From Actinobacteria bacterium RBG_16_64_13 (GTDB taxonomy: Bacteria; Actinomycetota; Thermoleophilia; RBG-16-64-13): DNA of 11,242 nt. A program made the translations under genes and the position numbers. Where the stretch lies: assembly GCA_001768675.1 (NCBI GenBank), contig MELN01000004.1, forward strand, positions 56,449-67,690. Direction: 5' to 3'. The stretch's first letter is position 1. Each line of letters starts with the position of its first letter. This document shows positions 6,556-11,242 of the stretch, in pieces. Under the pieces are notes generated by a model that had not been told where the DNA came from, did no database searches, and was given only the letters and a program-made list of their open reading frames with translations.

Positions 6556-7130
6556 TCTTCACCGAGACCAGACTCGCGGGCGCGTTCATGGTCGACATCA
6601 AGCGGATCGAGGACAGCCGTGGCTTCTTCGCTAGGTCGTTCTGCCAGCACGAATTCCAGGACCATGGTCTGAAGCCCGTCATAGCACAGGCGAACATCGC
6701 GTTCAACCTTAGAGAGGGTACCGTTCGCGGCATGCACTTTCAGTATCCCCCGGCCGCCGAGACCAAGCTCGTACGGTGCACTCGCGGGGCCGTGCTCGAC
6801 ATCATCGTGGACGTAAGACCGGAGAGCCCCACCTACCTGGACCACGTTGCCGTCGAACTGACCGAGGAGAATCACCGGGCTCTTTACGTGCCCGAACGAT
6901 TCGCCCACGGCTACCAGGTACTCCGAGACGGGACGGAAGTCACCTATCAGGTGGGCGAGTTCTATTCACCCGAAGCCGAAGGTGGTCTGGCCTTCTGCGA
7001 TCCCCGCCTGGGGCTCGCATGGCCTCTTCCTGTCACCATGATCTCTGAAAAGGACAAGGTCTGGCCGCCGCTCGCCGAAGTGGAGGCCGAAGTCAAACGG
7101 CGCATGAGCCTTCAGGGAGCCGGGGCATGA
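6552..7130 (+). CDS. RmlC-type cupin, dTDP-4-dehydrorhamnose 3,5-epimerase family
   Basis: The product has 192 residues from the ATG at 6552, with GGAGG 6 bases upstream. RmlC-type cupins epimerise 4-keto-6-deoxy nucleotide sugars at C3 and/or C5. The family's active-site residues are present: R59 and H62 in TVRGMHFQ, K72 in ETKLVRC, H119 in FAHGYQ, Y138 in GEFYSPEAEGG, and D168 in the SEKD segment, the likely partner of H62. DPRLGLAWP at 150-158 is also characteristic. The full set suggests an active epimerase and not a non-catalytic relative. No rmlA, rmlB or rmlD is recognisable nearby, so the substrate is probably not plain dTDP-4-keto-6-deoxyglucose; inference favours the product of the upstream SDR. 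It is coupled by 4-base overlaps to genes on both sides. A 3-only or 5-only epimerase is possible. Confidence 0.9.
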   Translation: MIFTETRLAGAFMVDIKRIEDSRGFFARSFCQHEFQDHGLKPVIAQANIAFNLREGTVRGMHFQYPPAAETKLVRCTRGAVLDIIVDVRPESPTYLDHVAVELTEENHRALYVPERFAHGYQVLRDGTEVTYQVGEFYSPEAEGGLAFCDPRLGLAWPLPVTMISEKDKVWPPLAEVEAEVKRRMSLQGAGA

Positions 7131-8431
7131 TACTGGTCGACACTGCCCTCAGAAAGCGCGAGGAGGAGGGCCGGCCGATCAGGGTCGGCATGATAGGGGC
7201 CGGATTCATGATCCAAGGGCTCACGAACCAGATCGTCAACAGCGTCCCCGGCATGCGGGTGGTGGCCGTGCAGAATCGCCATCCTGAGAAGGCCGTGAAG
7301 GTGTTCCGCTACTCGGGAGTCGAGGACGCCTCTCAGGTGACCACTCAGGAGCAGATGGAAGACGCCATCCGCAGTGGCCGACCGGCGGTCACCGAGGACG
7401 CTGTTCTGATGGCACGTTCAGAGCAGATCGACGTGTTGGTTGAAGCCACCGGGTCGGTCGATTTCGGCGCCCGGGTGGTTCTGGAGGCCTTCAAGCACGG
7501 CAAAGACGTCGTTCTCATGAACGCCGAGTTGGACGCGACACTCGGGCCGATCCTGCAGGTGCATGCAAAGAAGCACGGGGCCGTCCTTTCGGCATGCACA
7601 GGAGACGAACCCGGGGTACAGATGGATCTCTACCGGTGGGTCAGGGGCCTGGGACTCATCCCCCGAGTGCTCGGGAACGTCAAGGGCCTCCAGGATCCCT
7701 ATCGTAACCCCACGACTCAGAAAGGTTTCGCCGACCGGTGGGGTCAGAACCCCGCGATGGTCACGAGTTTTGCCGACGGATCGAAGATCAGTTTCGAGCA
7801 GACCGTGGTCGCCAATGCGACCGGCTTCCGGGTGAGGTCGCGTGGGATGTCCCGGGGCGCCGAGTACACCGGCGACATCATGAAGATTGGGGAACTCTAC
7901 GACGTGGAGGAGCTGAGACGGCTGGGCGGAGTGGTCGACTACGTCGTGGGTGCACCCCTCACCAAGGTCTACTGCCTCGCTGAGCACCCGGACCCCAAGC
8001 AGCAGACCTACCTGGATCTATACAAGATGGGTCAAGGGCCGCTCTATCCGTTCTTCGTGCCCTATCATCTCGTTCACTTCGAAGTTCCCATCTCGATAGC
8101 CCGCGTGGTGCTGTTCCGAGACTCGGTCGCGCCGCCCCTCGGGGGACCAGTCGTCGAGGTCTGCGCCGTTGCCAAGCGCGACCTAAGCGCCGGCGAGATA
8201 CTGGACGGCCCCGGCATGTATATGACCTACGGTGAGGCCGTGAATTCCGACGAGATGACCGACGAGCGATACCTGCCCGAAGGTCTGGTGGAGGGTTGCC
8301 GACTAACGACCGAGGTCAAGAAAGACGAGGTACTTACCTACGATGGCGTGGAGCTCCCCCCCGGCCGGCTTGCGGATGATCTCCGACTCGAGCAGCAACG
8401 CCACTTCCAGAGCCAGGACCAGCCCGCCTGA
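7127..8431 (+). CDS. NAD(P)-dependent oxidoreductase with SAF-like C-terminal domain (COG4091, homoserine dehydrogenase-like)
   Basis: This 434-residue protein starts at ATG 7127, overlapping the previous stop (ATGA), with GGGAG 7 bases upstream. The N-terminal Rossmann domain has RVGMIGAGFM (G21, G24, G26) after about 17 leader residues, then VAVQNRHPEKA near 47-56 and DVLVEATGSVDFGA at 102-115, which resembles the cofactor domain of homoserine dehydrogenase and Gfo/Idh/MocA enzymes. The middle holds TGDEPGVQMDLYRWV and VKGLQDPYRNPTTQ. The C-terminal part, around AVAKRDLSAGEILDG (347-361), looks like the SAF domain of COG4091. The family is usually annotated as predicted homoserine dehydrogenase, but true homoserine dehydrogenase is not expected in a polysaccharide module. 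I infer an oxidation or reduction on a sugar, sugar acid or branch substituent. No terminator follows: the convergent flippase gene ends 4 bases away. Confidence 0.85.
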   Translation: MILVDTALRKREEEGRPIRVGMIGAGFMIQGLTNQIVNSVPGMRVVAVQNRHPEKAVKVFRYSGVEDASQVTTQEQMEDAIRSGRPAVTEDAVLMARSEQIDVLVEATGSVDFGARVVLEAFKHGKDVVLMNAELDATLGPILQVHAKKHGAVLSACTGDEPGVQMDLYRWVRGLGLIPRVLGNVKGLQDPYRNPTTQKGFADRWGQNPAMVTSFADGSKISFEQTVVANATGFRVRSRGMSRGAEYTGDIMKIGELYDVEELRRLGGVVDYVVGAPLTKVYCLAEHPDPKQQTYLDLYKMGQGPLYPFFVPYHLVHFEVPISIARVVLFRDSVAPPLGGPVVEVCAVAKRDLSAGEILDGPGMYMTYGEAVNSDEMTDERYLPEGLVEGCRLTTEVKKDEVLTYDGVELPPGRLADDLRLEQQRHFQSQDQPA

Positions 8432-8435
8432 ATCC

Positions 8436-9965
8436 CTACAATCCCAGCCGAGAAGTGACCGAGTGGGCGAAACGACCCGCGCGTCCGAGAGGTCCCTTGA
8501 GCTCGCTCACGTGGGCCAAGCGGCCCAGAGAATAGAAACCCAGCATCAGCGCGATGCAGATTGACACGTAGACCCCCCAGTGGAAGACCGCACTCAGGAC
8601 GCCTGCGCCCACACTGAGCACGAGTGCCACAAGCAGCAACCGGACGAGATGGCCCGTCCAATGGAAGTCTATCTTGCGTCTGCCGAACCAATACACCAGC
8701 GGAAGGTAGTACACCTGAGAGACCAGCGAGGCGATCCCCGTGATCCTCAGCCCCAGCGAGGGCGCCAGGCCCGTGATGAGACCGCCCATGAGTAAGAGCG
8801 AACTCGCCTGAGCAAAGAAGTACCGCTTGCCTGCCCCGCTCGCGATCATGACGAATCCCAGCGGCCAGCCTGCCACCTTGAAGACATCCCCTAACAGCTG
8901 CCACCGGACCACGGTGACCGCTGGAGCAAATTCCGAGGAATAGAGCAGGCTGACCACCCAGGGAGTGAGGCCGAGCATCGCAACAATCACCGGCGCGCTG
9001 ATGAGGACGGCGATCTCCGTCTGTTCGTTGACAAGTCGCCTGGCGGTCACCTTGTCGCCGACGACCCCCGACAAACGCGGGAAGTATTCGGCTGCCATCG
9101 CGATGAGCACGAAGTCCAGGTACTGCGTGGTGATTGTCCATGCGGCTTGATAGTGCCCGAGAGGCTCCGTGCCCAGTTGATCCTTGACCATTACTCTTAT
9201 CCACAACTGGACAAGGGTGGAGGCCAAGAGTGCCCCCATGAACGCGATTCCCGTGGAGACGAGCGTCTGCCATTGTTGCGCCGTCGCCTGCCAAGAGAAC
9301 GGCGCCCTCGGCGCCCTGGGGAGACGGGCCACATAGACTGAGCCCAGAAGGAAGGAGGCTAGCGGCCCAACGACGACGTAGGCCACAAGACCGGCCTCAC
9401 CAAACTGCCAGATGAGTACGCTGCCCGTTACGGTATACACAGTCGCGCTGAACACGGTCAGCCTGGCCAGGTCGCCAACGCGGCGCATGCCCTGGATCAA
9501 GGCCTTCTCCCATTCGAACGCGACCCAGAGCGCTACTCCCACCGCAAGCCAACCGACTGCGCCTGTATGTTCGCTGCTGCCGAAGAGCGCGGAAGCCAGC
9601 ACGGCGCGAAGGGCCCACACGATCAATCCGCCGGCGCAGGCCAACCCCAGACCAAGCCAGAACAGCGCACGCCGCGCGAGAGCCAGGTCGGATGGATCCT
9701 CCTTCGAGGAGGCTTCCGCCACCTGCTTGGTACCGGCGGTACCGATTCCCATGCTCGCCACGGTGCCGGCGGTCGCCATCAAACTCTGATACAGACTGAA
9801 CAGCCCTACGCCGGCGGGCCCCAGCAGCACGGCCAGCAGCTTCACGCGGGCCAGACCGATCACGATGTTTCCTACAGATGAACCGCCGATAATCCATGAG
9901 CTTCTCAGGAGACGCCGGTAGGATGACCCGTCGTCAGAACTGGGGTGAGATCCCTCGTCGGTCAT
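8436..9965 (-). CDS. Polysaccharide flippase (Wzx-type, MOP superfamily)
   Basis: This 509-residue membrane protein starts at the ATG at 9965-9963, which overlaps the stop of the upstream polymerase gene as ATGA. The frame is open 41 codons further upstream, but that extension is polar, lies inside the polymerase gene and is not typical. After a short charged cytosolic leader (residues 1-19) the first helix region reads SSWIIGGSSVGNIVIGLARV, followed by KLLAVLLGPAGVGLFSLYQS and GIGTAGTKQVAEA, a pattern typical of O-antigen flippases in COG2244. About 12-14 hydrophobic segments follow, as expected of Wzx. It should move the undecaprenyl-linked repeat unit to the outer face of the membrane. Neighbouring polymerase, initiating transferase and glycosyltransferases support a Wzx/Wzy-dependent system. 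The final codons end only 4 bases from the convergent oxidoreductase gene. Confidence 0.92.
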   Translation of the reverse strand: MTDEGSHPSSDDGSSYRRLLRSSWIIGGSSVGNIVIGLARVKLLAVLLGPAGVGLFSLYQSLMATAGTVASMGIGTAGTKQVAEASSKEDPSDLALARRALFWLGLGLACAGGLIVWALRAVLASALFGSSEHTGAVGWLAVGVALWVAFEWEKALIQGMRRVGDLARLTVFSATVYTVTGSVLIWQFGEAGLVAYVVVGPLASFLLGSVYVARLPRAPRAPFSWQATAQQWQTLVSTGIAFMGALLASTLVQLWIRVMVKDQLGTEPLGHYQAAWTITTQYLDFVLIAMAAEYFPRLSGVVGDKVTARRLVNEQTEIAVLISAPVIVAMLGLTPWVVSLLYSSEFAPAVTVVRWQLLGDVFKVAGWPLGFVMIASGAGKRYFFAQASSLLLMGGLITGLAPSLGLRITGIASLVSQVYYLPLVYWFGRRKIDFHWTGHLVRLLLVALVLSVGAGVLSAVFHWGVYVSICIALMLGFYSLGRLAHVSELKGPLGRAGRFAHSVTSRLGL

Positions 9966-11242
9966 GAGTACGGACCCCCGATGGCTGCGCGGTCTGGCGG
10001 TGACTCGGCCGCGTCCGGCGCGGTCGAGGCCGGGACCCTCCTCACGAGCAGCACCCAACTGGCATTCAGAAGGGCCATCACGACCCACCAGGATCTCTGA
10101 TAGAAGGCTTCGATCCCGAGCGACAGACCGATCATTGCCAGATGGGCGACCAGAAGTCCGCCCACGAGCCCCTTGAACTCCCGCTCAGCCGCCCGATAGG
10201 CGCGGTACCCTCGGACAACGAACGCCGCCACGAAGCAAAGAAAGACCGCCGCACCGACCATCCCCATCTCGGCGAGCAGCCAGAAGAGGGTGTTGTGGAC
10301 TTGCACCCCATACTCCTGCATGTAGCTCCCGAGTCCGGTACCAAAGATGGGATGGGAGACAAAGGACTGGATGGCGTCTTCCAAGATCGTGAAACGACCC
10401 GCTATCTGTGCGGGCCTGGCGATGAGAGGCCAGACCTCGGCCGCAAAGTAAGAACGGAAGAAGATGAGCGAGACCACCACGGCGAGACCGAGCGGAAGCA
10501 CGACGTGAGTCCAGGCTCGCGGTCGAAGGAAGAGAACGGCAACTAGTACGAACCCGAACCCGATCCAACTCGAGCGACTGAAACAGAAGAGCAGGTTCCC
10601 CAGCAAGATCAGGGTCACAGGCCAGGCCAGCCTGCGCGACGCCAGCCGGCTTGGACTGTTGACGGTCGACCAGTGCAAGGCAATGGCGATGACGATCAAG
10701 CCCCCATACGCGTTGGGATCCGCCGCAAGTCCCTGGATCCTGAATGTATGCAGCGGCTCGTACACCAGACCTACGAAATACAGCGGCAGGGCGACGACAG
10801 CTTGAAGGGTGATCGAGATCAGAACCAGTCGGGCGATCCGCCATATAGCCGGGAGCGAACGCGCGTACTGCGCAATCACTACATAGAGCACCAAGAGGAC
10901 CAGTATGCCGATGTATTTGTTGACCAGCGCCCAGCGGCTCACTTCTCCATGCAAGAGAGCTGCGTTCAGAATGCTGGCAGAAAAGAGCACGACCAGGACC
11001 AGGTGCCAAACACTCCAGTCGTCCTTCGTGGTCACGATCCGCACGCCACCAAAGAGGACCAGGAGCGCAAGCACTATGTCGGAGGGCGCGAAACGCAGCT
11101 CGAGGCTCGTCGCGAACTGCACGGGAAGCAACAGGATGAGCAGCACCAAGAAGAAACGGTATATGCCCCCGACCCATGTGAAGGCTCGGTCTGAAGCGCG
11201 CAGAGAACCCGCCTGCGAGCGGTACTGAGAGGAAGGGGATTG
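9962..11242 (-). CDS. O-antigen polymerase/ligase family protein (Wzy/WaaL, Wzy_C domain), 5'-truncated by the window edge
   Basis: The protein has many hydrophobic segments and a Wzy_C-like region: SRSSW in a transmembrane segment, then a periplasmic-loop signature at about 10240-10400 with GRFTILEDAI, HPIFGTGLGSY and VHNTLFWLLAEMGMVG. These fit polymerases that join repeat units (Wzy) or ligases (WaaL) at the outer face of the inner membrane; the flippase next door favours Wzy. A TTG at 11149 would give 395 residues. However, the frame stays open to the window edge (426 residues visible), and the first hydrophobic segment (GGIYRFFLVLLILLLPV) begins before that TTG. No ATG, GTG or TTG lies in the intervening 31 codons, so the start is probably outside the window. 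The C-terminal tail (ASTAPDAAESPPDRAA) is polar. The stop overlaps the flippase start, implying one transcript. Confidence 0.88.
   Translation of the reverse strand, partial: QSPSSQYRSQAGSLRASDRAFTWVGGIYRFFLVLLILLLPVQFATSLELRFAPSDIVLALLVLFGGVRIVTTKDDWSVWHLVLVVLFSASILNAALLHGEVSRWALVNKYIGILVLLVLYVVIAQYARSLPAIWRIARLVLISITLQAVVALPLYFVGLVYEPLHTFRIQGLAADPNAYGGLIVIAIALHWSTVNSPSRLASRRLAWPVTLILLGNLLFCFSRSSWIGFGFVLVAVLFLRPRAWTHVVLPLGLAVVVSLIFFRSYFAAEVWPLIARPAQIAGRFTILEDAIQSFVSHPIFGTGLGSYMQEYGVQVHNTLFWLLAEMGMVGAAVFLCFVAAFVVRGYRAYRAAEREFKGLVGGLLVAHLAMIGLSLGIEAFYQRSWWVVMALLNASWVLLVRRVPASTAPDAAESPPDRAAIGGPYS

Noticed and set aside
8338..9294. Minus-strand open frame (about 318 codons) in another frame of the flippase gene
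   Set aside because: The flippase frame has convincing membrane segments and family motifs; this one is arginine- and glycine-rich without structure and extends antisense into the oxidoreductase gene.
9966..10088. 41-residue N-terminal extension of the flippase
   Set aside because: It is polar, overlaps the end of the polymerase gene in another frame, and the ATG at 9965 forms an ATGA coupling.
10185..11177. Minus-strand open frame (about 330 codons) overlapping the polymerase gene
   Set aside because: It is out of frame with the Wzy_C-containing polymerase and has no recognisable motifs or plausible start.

Overview
This window is a GC-rich bacterial surface-polysaccharide locus (O-antigen, capsule or exopolysaccharide type). 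Eleven protein-coding genes fill almost all of it; the genes at both ends run off the window. I see no RNA genes, insertion sequences, CRISPR arrays or phage genes. Codon use (frequent AGG and ATA beside G/C-ending codons), TTG and GTG starts behind strong Shine-Dalgarno sites and tight stop/start overlaps fit a high-GC lineage, possibly a deep-branching actinobacterium or another environmental phylum. Taxonomy cannot be fixed from this sequence.

Layout. Positions 1-2913 (+) hold a run of three overlapping genes: a 5'-truncated extended SDR epimerase/reductase, a WbpL/WecA-type polyprenyl-phosphate sugar-phosphate transferase that would start the lipid-linked repeat unit, and a GT4 glycosyltransferase. 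A GT2 glycosyltransferase lies on the minus strand (2948-3874), convergent with the GT4 gene. A 214-base divergent intergenic region (3875-4088) follows. Then comes a compact five-gene plus-strand module (4089-8431): an RfbF-like sugar-1-phosphate nucleotidyltransferase, a PIG-L deacetylase, a second extended SDR, an RmlC-type 3,5-epimerase, and a COG4091-type NAD(P) oxidoreductase with a SAF-like C-terminus. On the minus strand, ending 4 bases from that module, are a Wzx-type flippase and an upstream Wzy/WaaL-type polymerase or ligase cut by the right edge.

How they fit together (inference). The module would make an unusual nucleotide-activated sugar. The WbpL homologue loads the first sugar phosphate onto undecaprenyl phosphate, the GT4 and GT2 enzymes extend the unit, Wzx flips it and Wzy polymerises it. 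The part most worth attention is the five-gene module. Its nucleotidyltransferase resembles glucose-1-phosphate cytidylyltransferase but lacks the usual EKP signature. No recognisable CDP-glucose 4,6-dehydratase (RfbG) or RfbH is in the window, and the SAF oxidoreductase is not a standard deoxysugar enzyme, so the final sugar cannot be named from known pathways.
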